Positions 33,485-42,464 of a stretch of DNA of 64,000 bases are shown piece by piece; position 1 is the stretch's first letter, and each line of letters opens with the position of its first letter. Made by a program: the position numbers and the translations under genes. The stretch lies in NCBI GenBank assembly GCA_023386495.1, contig JAEWJS010000127.1, positions 11,674 to 75,673 of the forward strand, read 5' to 3'. The DNA is from Bacillota bacterium. Its GTDB lineage: Bacteria > Bacillota > Bacilli > Paenibacillales > Paenibacillaceae. The notes under the pieces were generated by a model. It saw nothing but the letters and a program-made list of their open reading frames with translations. It did not search any database and was not told the origin of the DNA.

Positions 33485-35326
33485 TTAAACGCCGGCCTGC
33501 GCCGTTTTGCGATGCTTTTCCGCACGTTCGCGCTCGCTCTTGTTCAATATTTTTTTGCGGAGTCGGATCGACTTCGGCGTGATCTCGCAATATTCATCGT
33601 CGTTCAAGTATTCGAGCGCGGCTTCGAGCGAGAAAATAACCGGCGTCTTCATCTTGACCGTATCTTCCTTCGTCGCGGAGCGCACGTTCGTCAGCGCCTT
33701 CTCCTTGCACAAGTTCACGATGATGTCGTTGTCGCGGTTATGCTCGCCTACGACCATACCCTCGTAGATCTCCGTGCCCGGCTCGAGGAACAGAATGCCG
33801 CGGTCCTCGACGGACAGCATGCCGTAGAATGTCGTCGTCCCGTTCTCGCTTGCCACGAGTACGCCTTGATGGCGTCCTCCGACGCCAGAGCCTGCAAGCG
33901 GCCCGAAATGGTCGAAGGCGTTATTCATGACGCCGTAGCCGCGCGTCAGGGTTAGGAAGTTGGTACGGTAACCGATCAAGCCGCGTGCCGGAATGATGAA
34001 TTCCAGACGGACTTGGCCCGTACCGTTATTGATCATGTTGACCATCTCCGCCTTGCGTGTCCCTAAGCTCTCCATGACCGCGCCCATGCTCTCCTCGGGC
34101 ACGTCGATCAAGAGACGTTCGTAAGGTTCCACCTTGACGCCGTTCTCTTCCTTGACGATAACCTCCGGCTTCGACACCTGCAGCTCGAATCCTTCGCGGC
34201 GCATATTCTCGATCAGAATGCCGAGATGAAGCTCGCCGCGGCCGGATACGACGAATGCATCCGGGCTGTCGGTCTCGTCGACGCGCAGCGCCACGTCGGT
34301 CTCAAGCTCCTTCATGAGCCGTTCGCGCAGCTTGCGGGAGGTGACCCACTTGCCTTCGCGTCCCGCGAAAGGACTGTTGTTCACCAGGAATGTCATCTGC
34401 AGCGTCGGCTCGTCGATTTTCAGTACCGGCAGCGCCTCCGGGTTGGCCGGATCTGCGATCGTCTCGCCGATATTGATCTCCTTGATGCCTGCGATCGCAA
34501 CGATATCGCCGGCGCCTGCTTCCGCGATCTCAACGCGCTTCAAGCCTTGGAAGCCGAACAGCTTCTCGATGCGCGCTTGCTTCTGTCCGCCCTCGCGCGT
34601 CATGACGGCGACGGGTTGCCCTTGCTTGATAATGCCGCGGTTGACGCGGCCGATCGCGATGCGGCCGAGGTATTCGTTATAATCCATCAGCGTGACGAGG
34701 AATTGCAGCGGCTCGTCCATCTTCTCCGTCGGGGACGGAATATGGCTGACGATCGTCTCGTACAACGCCTGCATGTTCTCGTCTTGCTGCTCTGCATCCA
34801 AGCTCGAAGTTCCCATTAGTGCCGATGCATAGACGACCGGGAAGTCCAACTGCTCGTCATTGGCGCCGAGCTCGATGAACAAATCAAGCACCTCGTCGAC
34901 AACTTCGGACGGGCGCGCATTCGGACGGTCAATCTTATTCACGACGACGATCGGAGTCAGGTTGCTCTCGAGCGCTTTGCGGAGGACGAACTTGGTCTGC
35001 GGCATGCAGCCCTCGAACGCATCGACGACAAGCAGCACGCCGTCGACCATTTTCATGATCCGCTCCACCTCGCCGCCGAAGTCGGCATGGCCTGGCGTAT
35101 CCACGATGTTGATCAGGTATTCCTTGTACGTAATGGCCGTGTTCTTCGCGAGAATCGTAATGCCGCGCTCGCGTTCGATATCGTTCGAGTCCATGGCGCG
35201 TTCTTGTACTTGTTCGTGCTCCCGGAACGTTCCGGATTGTTGGAGCAGTTTGTCAACCAGCGTCGTTTTGCCGTGGTCGACGTGTGCGATGATCGCGATG
35301 TTGCGAATGTTGTTCCTTGCTTGCAT
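33485..35326 (-). CDS. typA: Translational GTPase TypA/BipA
   Basis: TypA is a ribosome-binding GTPase related to EF-G that helps 50S assembly and stress or cold adaptation. The 613-aa protein has the G1 motif IAHVDHGKTTLVDKLL, the switch ERGITILAKNTAI, G3 DTPGHADFGGEVERI, G4 NKIDRPNARP, and the family C-terminal part with RGLIGYRTNFLTLTRG and the short tail KSIRLRKKILNKSERERAEK (in part). Length and motifs are typical. Confidence 0.97.
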   Translation of the reverse strand: MQARNNIRNIAIIAHVDHGKTTLVDKLLQQSGTFREHEQVQERAMDSNDIERERGITILAKNTAITYKEYLINIVDTPGHADFGGEVERIMKMVDGVLLVVDAFEGCMPQTKFVLRKALESNLTPIVVVNKIDRPNARPSEVVDEVLDLFIELGANDEQLDFPVVYASALMGTSSLDAEQQDENMQALYETIVSHIPSPTEKMDEPLQFLVTLMDYNEYLGRIAIGRVNRGIIKQGQPVAVMTREGGQKQARIEKLFGFQGLKRVEIAEAGAGDIVAIAGIKEINIGETIADPANPEALPVLKIDEPTLQMTFLVNNSPFAGREGKWVTSRKLRERLMKELETDVALRVDETDSPDAFVVSGRGELHLGILIENMRREGFELQVSKPEVIVKEENGVKVEPYERLLIDVPEESMGAVMESLGTRKAEMVNMINNGTGQVRLEFIIPARGLIGYRTNFLTLTRGYGVMNNAFDHFGPLAGSGVGGRHQGVLVASENGTTTFYGMLSVEDRGILFLEPGTEIYEGMVVGEHNRDNDIIVNLCKEKALTNVRSATKEDTVKMKTPVIFSLEAALEYLNDDEYCEITPKSIRLRKKILNKSERERAEKHRKTAQAGV

Positions 35327-35415
35327 GAAAAATGTAATTCCCTTCTCTTATAGATTGTTTGTAAATCCAGTATAGTCTCCCTGCCCCAGCGCTGCTTGCG
35401 CGAATAACAGGTGGG

Positions 35416-35898
35416 TTACCAGCGGTAACGTCTGCCGAAAGCCATCCATGCTCCGATACAGATGAGCGCGATCGCGATCAAGTAAATGCCCCATGTCCAG
35501 ATCAGCATCATGACGAGCAGGCCGATCGATATGGTGCCGAGAATCATCCCTGCGACCTGCGCGTTCTTCGGACGCGAATGATCGAACAGATAGTATTCGT
35601 AGAGGCCGATTGCGGCGCCCAGAATGAACACCGGCCACAAGTAATGCATTGCGCCCCAGCCTGCCAGATTGCAGATCAGGAACAACACGCCGTACGTGGA
35701 TAAGATGCCGCCCGGAATCAGCACGATGGAAGGCAGCATGCGACCGAAGAACAGCACATGCAGCAGAATGCCGGGGACGAGGATGACGAGCGGCCAGAAC
35801 AGGCTGCCGATGAAGTTGAATACCCCCAGCTTTCCTAGCAAAATAACGACGCCGGCCACCAAAATCAGGATGCCGACGGAGTATTGGTTTTTGGACAT
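35416..35898 (-). CDS. Small multi-pass membrane protein (LiaI-like)
   Basis: The 160-aa product is almost entirely hydrophobic, with six probable helices; the N-terminal segment SVGILILVAGVVILLGKLGVF and the WPLVILVPGILL that follows resemble the LiaI/LiaF-type transmembrane domain (often annotated DUF5668). The start at 35898 (MSKNQYS) follows GGGGGAGAG by 5 nt. A related role in envelope stress is not supported by context here, since no liaF/liaRS is seen. Confidence 0.65.
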   Translation of the reverse strand: MSKNQYSVGILILVAGVVILLGKLGVFNFIGSLFWPLVILVPGILLHVLFFGRMLPSIVLIPGGILSTYGVLFLICNLAGWGAMHYLWPVFILGAAIGLYEYYLFDHSRPKNAQVAGMILGTISIGLLVMMLIWTWGIYLIAIALICIGAWMAFGRRYRW

Positions 35899-36064
35899 GG
35901 TTCTCTCCCCCATTTACGCCGCCCGCGAACCCCGAGTCGCCCACATGAGCCCGCCGGCTTACATCACGATGCCGGCTTCGCCTATCTCGCGGAGAATAGA
36001 CGAATACCGACATGATTATCATTTATATAGTGTAATGGAATTGAGCCCAAAAAACCAGTGCCGA

Positions 36065-36100
36065 TTGTGATCGCGATAGATGAAGATAGTACCTATTCGC
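36065..36100 (-). repeat. Fragment of the dispersed element (3' end only)
   Basis: TTGTGATCGCGA at 36065 is followed by bases like the 3' third of copies A and E, ending around CTATTCG. The rest of the element is missing. The stop codon TAG of the terC-family gene (complement of 36093-36095) lies within the fragment. Confidence 0.6.
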
Positions 36101-36752
36101 TTCTTCGCATCAGGAGGAACAAAATGATGACGAGCGGGATGGATAAGACGGGGATCGCTTCGGCCAGCGTCGGCGCGCCTTGGAACAGCAGCCTGTCCAT
36201 GCCGGGATCATGGACCAGCATCTTCCCGGCAGCATAGCCGAGCAGCGCTGCGCCGACATAGGTCAGCTGCGGAATTCGGCGCAGCAGCGCGCTCACGGCG
36301 TGGCTGCCCCAGATGATAAGCGGGATGCTCAGCATGATGCCTAGCAGGATCAATACGAAATCGCCTTCCGCAACGGCCGCAATCGCAAGCACGTTATCCA
36401 AGCTCATGACAAAATCGGCCATGACGATCGTCTGAATCGCGGCGAACAACGTGGAAGACTTCCGCACGCGGTGTTCTTCCCCGCCGCCGGCAGCGTCGAG
36501 CAGCAGCTTAATCGCTATCGCATAGAGCAGTACGGCTCCGATCGCCTGCAGGTACGGGATCGCGAGCAGCGTTACCGCCGCCACCGTCAGCAGGCAGCGC
36601 AGCGCGATCGCCGCAGCCGTCCCCCACCAGATCGCACGCTTCCGTTGGTGCTGGGGCAGCTGTTGGCTGGCCATGGCGATCACGATCGCATTATCCCCGC
36701 TTAACAAGACGTTAATCAGCATAATTTCAAGAAACGTCAGCACACTATCCAA
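36093..36752 (-). CDS. TerC-family membrane protein
   Basis: TerC-family proteins (YjbE, YkoY, Alx, MeeF/MeeY) export manganese or supply it to exported enzymes. The 219-aa protein has seven probable helices and the paired motifs LLSGDNAIVIAMAS and MSLDNVLAIAAVAEG, whose aspartate/asparagine residues form the metal site. The start codon is TTG at 36752 with GAAGGGGG upstream. It diverges from a second family member with only about 160 bp between. Its C-terminal end lies in the element fragment. Confidence 0.87.
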   Translation of the reverse strand: MDSVLTFLEIMLINVLLSGDNAIVIAMASQQLPQHQRKRAIWWGTAAAIALRCLLTVAAVTLLAIPYLQAIGAVLLYAIAIKLLLDAAGGGEEHRVRKSSTLFAAIQTIVMADFVMSLDNVLAIAAVAEGDFVLILLGIMLSIPLIIWGSHAVSALLRRIPQLTYVGAALLGYAAGKMLVHDPGMDRLLFQGAPTLAEAIPVLSIPLVIILFLLMRRSE

Positions 36753-36910
36753 GGTACATGCCCCCTTCGTTAGACAAATGTATGTCCAAGAAGGCTTGGT
36801 TATGCTTTAATAGATGAGGATAAGATTCACGGATTGTTCGGAATCCGATGGGTCTTGGTTTACGTATTTAAGGGATGTTTGCAAGCATAGGAGGGAAAGG
36901 AGGGACAAGC

Positions 36911-37615
36911 GTGGATATTTTTTCAGTAGAATTCTGGACCGCCTTGCTCACGATTATATTCATTGATCTCGTGCTAGCCGGCGATAACGCGATCGTGATC
37001 GGGCTTGCGGCGCGCAACCTGCCGAAGCAGCAGCAGAAGGCTGCCGTGCTATGGGGAACCGCCGGCGCCGTCGGGATTCGGATCGTGGCGACCATCTTGG
37101 TCGTCTACCTGCTCGAGATTCCCTGGCTGCTGCTCGCAGGCGGACTCTTGCTGCTGTGGATCGCCTATAAGCTGCTCGTGCAGGAAGAAGGCGGACATGA
37201 TATCAAGGCAGGCAACACGCTCTGGCAATCGGTGCGGACGATCATCATTGCGGATGCCGCAATGGGACTCGATAATGTCATAGCGGTTGCAGGCGCAGCA
37301 GAGGGACACACCGGACTCGTTATTATCGGTCTTCTCATCAGCGTGCCGATCGTCGTCTGGGGCAGTACGCTGTTCATCAAGCTCATCAACCGATTCCCGT
37401 GGATCGTGTATGTGGGCTCAGGCGTGCTGGCTTACACCGCGGCGAAGATGGTTACCCACGAGGCTAAGCTCGAATTCCTGTTCAAGGATAACGGCATCCT
37501 GAGCTGGACGTTCATGATCGCGATGATCATCCTCATTATTGCCGCGGGGATGTGGACGAACGCATCCCGGGCTAGGAAAGCCGGCCTGCATGAAAAAAGC
37601 AGCGAATCCCATTAG
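36911..37615 (+). CDS. TerC-family membrane protein (YjbE-like)
   Basis: The 234-aa protein has the same two motifs, VLAGDNAIVIGLAARNLP and MGLDNVIAVAGAAEGH, and about seven helices with a charged tail (NASRARKAGLHEKSSE). The start is GTG at 36911 with GGAGGG about 7 nt upstream. It is a diverged paralogue of the gene at 36093-36752; the two could work together or on different sides of the membrane systems. I saw no yybP-ykoY manganese riboswitch in the gap, though I cannot fold it. Confidence 0.88.
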   Translation: MDIFSVEFWTALLTIIFIDLVLAGDNAIVIGLAARNLPKQQQKAAVLWGTAGAVGIRIVATILVVYLLEIPWLLLAGGLLLLWIAYKLLVQEEGGHDIKAGNTLWQSVRTIIIADAAMGLDNVIAVAGAAEGHTGLVIIGLLISVPIVVWGSTLFIKLINRFPWIVYVGSGVLAYTAAKMVTHEAKLEFLFKDNGILSWTFMIAMIILIIAAGMWTNASRARKAGLHEKSSESH

Positions 37616-37632
37616 GGATTCCTGCTTTTTTT
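37593..37632 (+). terminator. Bidirectional terminator between the TerC gene and thiI
   Basis: AAAAAAGCAGCGAATCCC and GGGATTCCTGCTTTTTTT form a stem with ATTA loop and runs of A before and T after. It works in both directions and includes the stop codon of the TerC gene. Confidence 0.88.
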
Positions 37633-37640
37633 CATTCGTA

Positions 37641-38858
37641 TCAGAACCAGTCGTCTGTGTCCGCGTCGGCAGCGGTTCGATCCTCATGCCACAGAAGTAC
37701 TGTCTCGGTCTGCTCCACGGCAATGTCCTCCATGCTCCGCAGACCGGCAATCGAAGCCTCTACCGTCTCGGTAACCCGCAGATTCGGGTTCGTGCTGGGC
37801 GACTTGGGAACGAACAGCGTGCAGCAGTCCTCATAGGGCAGAATCGACGTCTCGAACGTGCCGATGGCGACGGCCTGATCGATGACTTCCTGCTTATCCA
37901 TCATGATGAGCGGCCGCAGCAGGGGCAGCTTGGTGTCCCGCCCGATCACGTGCAAGCTGCCCAGCGTCTGGCTGGCGACCTGGCCTAAGCTGTCACCGGT
38001 CACGATCGCAAGGGCGCCCTGCTTGTCCGCGATTCGTTCGGCGATGCGCAGCATCGAACGCCGCATGAGCGTGATGATGAGCTGATCCGCTCTCGCGCCG
38101 GCAATCGACGTCTGAATATCGGTGAACGGAACCAGATGCAGCCGGATCGGCTGGCCGCTGAAGTAGCTCAGTCTCCTGCCCAGCTCAATCACCTTATCCT
38201 TCGCCTGCTCGCTCGTGAAGGGGTAGCTGTGGAAGTGGACCGCTTCGAGTTCCAGTCCCTTGCGCATGGCCTTCCATCCCGCGACAGGGCTGTCGATCCC
38301 GCCGGACAGCAGCAGCACGGCCTTGCCGTTCGTGCCGTACGGGTACCCGCCGGCACCCCGCTCGACCTGACAATACAGATACGTATCCTTCGCCTGAATC
38401 TCCACGCGCAGCTCGATCTCCGGGTTGCGGACATCGACGCGCAGCCCCGGCGCCGTGCGCAGCACATGCGAGCCGACGAGATGATTCATTGCCTGGGAGT
38501 CATGCGGGAATTGCTTCCAAGTCCGCTTCACCGACACTTTGAATGTGCCCTCCAGCTTCGGAAAAGTGCCCATCACCTCAAGCGCTCCCGCTTGAATGGC
38601 AGTCAACTCGGAATCGACCCGCTTCACCGGACTGAAGGACAAGATGCCGAATATCGTCTTCAAGCGCTTCGCAACCGGCTCGTAGCTTTCCCCGTTCAGC
38701 TCGATGTAGATGCGCCCGTATGTCTTGACGATCGCAAGCTTCGGGTAGGACTTCAGCGCGGCCTCGACCTGCCTCAGCATCGCGCGCTCGAACTTCCCCC
38801 TGTTCCTTCCCTTCACGGTATATTCGCCGAATCGAATCAGTATGCGATCGAATGTCAT
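37641..38858 (-). CDS. thiI: tRNA 4-thiouridine synthase ThiI
   Basis: ThiI adenylates uridine 8 of tRNA and transfers sulfur to make 4-thiouridine, and it can also supply sulfur for thiamine. The 405-aa protein has an N-terminal ferredoxin-like and THUMP domain and a PP-loop ATPase domain with LLLSGGIDSPVAGW. It lacks the C-terminal rhodanese domain of the E. coli enzyme, as in Bacillus, where a dedicated cysteine desulfurase hands over sulfur directly. The overlap of 4 bp with the desulfurase gene upstream supports this partnership. Confidence 0.96.
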   Translation of the reverse strand: MTFDRILIRFGEYTVKGRNRGKFERAMLRQVEAALKSYPKLAIVKTYGRIYIELNGESYEPVAKRLKTIFGILSFSPVKRVDSELTAIQAGALEVMGTFPKLEGTFKVSVKRTWKQFPHDSQAMNHLVGSHVLRTAPGLRVDVRNPEIELRVEIQAKDTYLYCQVERGAGGYPYGTNGKAVLLLSGGIDSPVAGWKAMRKGLELEAVHFHSYPFTSEQAKDKVIELGRRLSYFSGQPIRLHLVPFTDIQTSIAGARADQLIITLMRRSMLRIAERIADKQGALAIVTGDSLGQVASQTLGSLHVIGRDTKLPLLRPLIMMDKQEVIDQAVAIGTFETSILPYEDCCTLFVPKSPSTNPNLRVTETVEASIAGLRSMEDIAVEQTETVLLWHEDRTAADADTDDWF

Positions 38859-40039
38859 GCCGAGCTCCCCTTTCCGATTAGCGGCTTCAGCTTCTGTACG
38901 ACGGCAGCCAGCCTTGCGAGCAGCACGTCGACATGTTCCTCCCGATGCTCGTCGCCGAGACTGATCCGGATGCCGCTTGCCGCGCTTGCCGCGTCTCTGC
39001 CCATCGCGAGCAGGACGCGGCTCGGCTGCTCGTCCTTGGACGAGCAGGCAGACTTGGTCGAGACGATGATGCCGTGCTTCTCCAACGAATGAATCATGAC
39101 CTCCGGCCGCATGCCGGGGTAGCAGAAATGTACGATATGCGGCGCCATCGGCCGATCTGCTGCGCTGTCGCCGTCTTCGGCCGTCGGACCGCTTACCATG
39201 AGCTCAGGGATGGCGGCAATCCCGCGTACGAGCCGCTGCCGCAGCGCGGCCATGCGCGCATGCCGCTCCCGCTGCGATTCCACGGCCATTCGAAGCGCCT
39301 TCGCAGCAGCTACGATCGCGGACACATTCTCGGTCCCCGGACGCAGCCCTTCCTCCTGCTCGCCTCCGTGAAGCAGCGACTCGAGCTCAATGCCGTTCCT
39401 GACATACAGCCATCCCGTCCCGCGCGGCCCGCGAAGCTTATGCGCGGACATCGCGAACAGGTCGATCCCCCATTCCTTCAGCTGTACCGGGAGCTTACCA
39501 GCGCTCTGCACGCCGTCGACATGGAACAGCGTCCGCGGGCGATCCTTCAGCAGCCTGCCCACCGCTTCGATCGGCTGTACGGACCCCACTTCATTGTTGA
39601 CGTGCATCATGCTGACGAGTATGGTGTCGTCAGTCAGTACGGCCTCCACCTGCTGCGCCGTTACATGGCCGGTCCCGTTGGGGCTGAGGTAAGTAACGCG
39701 AAACCCTTCTCGTTCGAGCGCGCGAAATGCTTCGTATACGGACGGGTGCTCCACTTCCGTCGTCACGACATGATTGCCGCGGTTGCGGTAACGCCGTGCG
39801 GCGCCCAGTATGGCCAGATTATTGCTCTCCGTGCCTCCTGACGTGAATCGCCATTCCGCCGCATCTGTCTCGAACAACTGCGCAGCGAGTGCACGTGCGC
39901 GATCGACTAGCCGCCTGGCCTGCACGCCGCCGCGATGAAGCGAAGAGGGATTCGCGTAATGCTGCGCCATCACCTCCACCATCGTACGAATGACGTCTTC
40001 ATGCGGCGGCGTCGATGCGGCATGGTCGTAATACAGCAT
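38855..40039 (-). CDS. Cysteine desulfurase, NifS/IscS family (ThiI partner)
   Basis: This PLP enzyme takes sulfur from cysteine to form a persulfide. The 394-aa protein has the PLP lysine in AMSAHKLRGPRGTGWLYV, the N-terminal YYDHAASTPPHEDV, and the catalytic cysteine in STKSACSSKDEQPSRVLLAMG (quoted within limits: SACSS). The pairing with thiI matches nifZ-thiI of B. subtilis, so sulfur for tRNA 4-thiouridine is the likely destination. A role in iron-sulfur assembly is less likely because no scaffold gene is near. Confidence 0.93.
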   Translation of the reverse strand: MLYYDHAASTPPHEDVIRTMVEVMAQHYANPSSLHRGGVQARRLVDRARALAAQLFETDAAEWRFTSGGTESNNLAILGAARRYRNRGNHVVTTEVEHPSVYEAFRALEREGFRVTYLSPNGTGHVTAQQVEAVLTDDTILVSMMHVNNEVGSVQPIEAVGRLLKDRPRTLFHVDGVQSAGKLPVQLKEWGIDLFAMSAHKLRGPRGTGWLYVRNGIELESLLHGGEQEEGLRPGTENVSAIVAAAKALRMAVESQRERHARMAALRQRLVRGIAAIPELMVSGPTAEDGDSAADRPMAPHIVHFCYPGMRPEVMIHSLEKHGIIVSTKSACSSKDEQPSRVLLAMGRDAASAASGIRISLGDEHREEHVDVLLARLAAVVQKLKPLIGKGSSA

Positions 40040-40094
40040 GGCTGTGCCTCCTTTCCCAACTGGATTGCTTGAATGTATTGCGAATGGGTGCCAT

Positions 40095-40122
40095 ACAAAG
40101 AAGAAGACTCCGGGACGGAGTC
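40095..40122 (-). terminator. Terminator after the lytic transglycosylase gene
   Basis: On the minus strand GACTCCG-TCC-CGGAGTC is followed by TTCTTCTTTG. It lies about 55 bp beyond the gene stop. Confidence 0.75.
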
Positions 40123-40177
40123 ATGTGTACGTTCGTATTGGGACGTTCGGGACAGTTGTCTCCCCTACGCCGCTCTA

Positions 40178-40954
40178 TTAGCCGACCGGCAAGTATTGCC
40201 GTACAGCATCCAACACCTTGCCTACGTAGCGTTGCGTCTCGCCTGGCAGCTTGTGCAGGTTCGCGTCGAAATCGGCATCCGTGCGAATACCGGTTCGGTC
40301 GACTCGGCCTGGTCCTGCATTATAGGCTGCCAGGGCAGCCTTGACGTTGCCGTCGTATTTGTTCAGCAGATAGGATAAGAATCGCGTGCCGCCATCGATA
40401 TTCTGAATCGGATCGAATGCATTCGTCACGCCGAGACCCTTAGCCGTCGCATCCATCAGCTGCATGAGCCCCTTGGCCCCTGCTGACGATACCGCATTCG
40501 GATTGAACGACGATTCGGAATCGATAACCGCCTTAATTAAGGAAGGGCTTATGCCGTATTTATGAGCGGACTGCTCGATGATCGAATCGAATTCGGTCGG
40601 CTTGCCGCTCGAAGACAGGCCATAGCTAGCAAGCATGCCGCTAATGCCCATAGACAACGGTTGATTCATGCCGTTCGATAATTGCGGCTGAAGCGCGCTG
40701 CTCCCCATCGACATCAGCACGTTCGCGAACGGACCGCTGCCGTAGCCGTAGTCTTGATCCAGGCGGTATGCGTTCATTACCGACTGACCGATATCGCCCG
40801 TACCCGTCAACTGCTGCAGGAGCGAATCGAATAGCGAGCTCTCGCCGGCGCCTGCTGTCGCATTCCAACCGTTCGCCGGTGCGGAATCGAAATTGACCGA
40901 AGGCATGAACTGCAGTTGCAGCATCGTACGGATCATTCTTGGATCGATACTCAT
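40178..40954 (-). CDS. Lytic transglycosylase (SLT domain) protein
   Basis: The 258-aa protein has an SLT/goose-lysozyme-like domain from about residue 125: SLIKAVIDSESSFNPNAVS holds the probable catalytic glutamate, followed by AGAKGLMQLMDATAKGLG, GGTRFLSYLLNKYDG and ALAAYNAGPGRVD. Such enzymes cleave glycan strands with formation of 1,6-anhydro-MurNAc. The first 120 residues are glycine/serine-rich and there is no signal peptide, so how it leaves the cell is unclear; B. subtilis CwlQ-like proteins have the same layout. Confidence 0.88.
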   Translation of the reverse strand: MSIDPRMIRTMLQLQFMPSVNFDSAPANGWNATAGAGESSLFDSLLQQLTGTGDIGQSVMNAYRLDQDYGYGSGPFANVLMSMGSSALQPQLSNGMNQPLSMGISGMLASYGLSSSGKPTEFDSIIEQSAHKYGISPSLIKAVIDSESSFNPNAVSSAGAKGLMQLMDATAKGLGVTNAFDPIQNIDGGTRFLSYLLNKYDGNVKAALAAYNAGPGRVDRTGIRTDADFDANLHKLPGETQRYVGKVLDAVRQYLPVG

Positions 40955-41053
40955 TAGGAATGACGCTCCCTCGCATTGATGCTTTCATTTTACACGTTTT
41001 CTCCGCTGCGGGCTAGTCCATTTCCGAATCCAATTTGTATCTGCATGCGCAAG

Positions 41054-41080
41054 AACGGCGGATCCCAAGGATCCGCCGTT
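41054..41080 (-). terminator. Hairpin after the DUF4190-like gene
   Basis: AACGGCGGATCC-CAA-GGATCCGCCGTT is a 12-bp perfect stem 12 bp after the gene stop on the minus strand. The T-run is poor (CTTGC), so termination is likely but not certain. Confidence 0.6.
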
Positions 41081-41091
41081 CGTTCGAAGCG

Positions 41092-41529
41092 TTAAGAGAG
41101 TACGGAATAGATCGGTATAAAGACCACATATGCTGCTGCCGCCAGCAGCCCGATTGTCATGGACCAGACGCCTAATCCTCTCGCGCCCTGCCGATATGCG
41201 GCATAACCCAGCACGGCTGCGGTTAGTCCGAGCAGCAAGGGCCATACGAATAAGGAGGCAATGGCCATGATCAAGGAGAACATGCCCAGCGTCCGTCCAG
41301 CACTTGCCTGCGAAGCCAACGCTCTCTTCTGCGCGCTGCGCAGTTCGTGACGCTCAGGCTCCTCGCCGACCGGGTTGACCCGATACGGAACGGCAATTTC
41401 TGCTGCTGCCTCTGTATCGTGCTGTTTCATGCCCGTCTCCGTGAGCCATGCTTCTCGCGGGACCGGATGGTGGCTTACGTTTCCTGTGTAGGCTTGCCCG
41501 TCATCATGCAACGTCTCGTTGTCGTTCAA
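41092..41529 (-). CDS. DUF4190-like membrane protein
   Basis: The 145-aa product has a hydrophilic N-terminal half (about 75 residues, many His/Glu/Asp/Thr) and a C-terminal membrane domain of two to three helices with LGMFSLIMAIASLFVWP, AAVLGYAAYRQGARGLG and IGLLAAAAYVVFIPIY. The membrane part resembles the DUF4190 layout. Nothing further can be said about its function. Confidence 0.65.
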   Translation of the reverse strand: MNDNETLHDDGQAYTGNVSHHPVPREAWLTETGMKQHDTEAAAEIAVPYRVNPVGEEPERHELRSAQKRALASQASAGRTLGMFSLIMAIASLFVWPLLLGLTAAVLGYAAYRQGARGLGVWSMTIGLLAAAAYVVFIPIYSVLS

Positions 41530-41535
41530 GCGTCC

Positions 41536-41745
41536 TCACTCCTTCGGCTTGAAGGTATGACAGCAGGTAACGGATGAATCGGATGCCTTGTCCTTATGAT
41601 CGGTTCCCAGCCCGCCAGCGAATTCGGAACTGTAATCGGCAGATGCATGCTTGTCCACGTCGACCATGATCTGGCTCGCCTTGCATTGATTGCCTTGCGC
41701 CCAGAACGAGCAATTGGATACGCTGCACTTTACGCCTTCCGGCAT
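41536..41745 (-). CDS. DUF1540 small cysteine-rich protein
   Basis: The 69-aa product begins MPEGVKCSVSNCSFWAQGN and has cysteines at about positions 7, 12, 21, 61 and 62 (CTFCSCC-like spacing typical of DUF1540). This is a small domain thought to bind metal, common in spore-formers, often in two copies per protein; here one is complete and a second looks reduced (VTCCHTF). It lies 6 bp before the DUF4190-like gene, so they share a transcript. Confidence 0.75.
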   Translation of the reverse strand: MPEGVKCSVSNCSFWAQGNQCKASQIMVDVDKHASADYSSEFAGGLGTDHKDKASDSSVTCCHTFKPKE

Positions 41746-41799
41746 GAAAAATCACCTCCAGTAACAAGTTGCCCGCTACCGTGGTGACCTATGCTTGGT

Positions 41800-42300
41800 T
41801 TATTTTTGTCCCTGCAGCCTGCGCTGGGTCATATAGTCGCTCTCGTAGTACGTCAGCTCTTCGCGAAGATCCTCGTAAATCTTGGATACGCCGAGCACGA
41901 TGTCTCTTGCTGCCCGCACCGGCTTATGGCGGAAGCGAATCGCGTCTTGTCCGGTATATGCGTACCGGCCGTCTTCCGAATACCCTTCATTCTTCGGGTA
42001 AAAATAAGCGTTCACGCTCTGATGATACGTCTCGTACAGGGCGCGTTCCGCAAATTCGGTATCGAAGTTCGGTCTGCGCAGCGCGACGCCGAGCTTCTCG
42101 TATGCCACCTCGGAGAAGACGAGCAGATGTCTAAGGTCGGAGAGCAGGCCCGAGTAGAAAGAAGCGGTCGATTCCGGATCCCCTTCTTGAACCAATTCAG
42201 GCAATGCATGATCGTTCAAGAATGATTCGAGCTGCCCGATCGCCAGCTTAAGCTTGCCATGTGCAGATTCCGTGATGAGCTTCACGTTAGCAGGTGTCAT
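41800..42300 (-). CDS. YpuI-like protein (DUF3907)
   Basis: The 166-aa protein is all-helical, with segments ELVQEGDPESTASFYSGLL, LLVFSEVAYEKLGVALRRP, ALYETYHQSVNAYFYPKNEG and YEDLREELTYYESDYMTQ. I recognise the last as typical of DUF3907 (YpuI in B. subtilis), a family of unknown function in Bacillales. It diverges from the protease gene. Confidence 0.7.
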   Translation of the reverse strand: MTPANVKLITESAHGKLKLAIGQLESFLNDHALPELVQEGDPESTASFYSGLLSDLRHLLVFSEVAYEKLGVALRRPNFDTEFAERALYETYHQSVNAYFYPKNEGYSEDGRYAYTGQDAIRFRHKPVRAARDIVLGVSKIYEDLREELTYYESDYMTQRRLQGQK

Positions 42301-42464
42301 TATGAGTAATCCTCCTTCATGATTCAGGACGTATCAAGGTGAATTCATATCATCAACATGGTAACACAATTTCTATTGAAACGGTACTGCAGAATGACAA
42401 TCCAAGGGGCCGTATATTTCGCCCTGCCGCACCTCATCCTAAGCAACGGGAGGTTGATTGCAAT

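Noticed and set aside
33160..33590. Long version of the 91-aa protein (235 codons from 33590)
   Set aside because: The extra part is antiphase to ylaH and to the end of typA; a strong ribosome-binding site marks the start at 33158.
36753..36910. yybP-ykoY manganese riboswitch between the TerC genes
   Set aside because: I looked for the conserved loop sequences and did not see them; only a G-rich and purine-rich leader is present. A covariance search would settle it.
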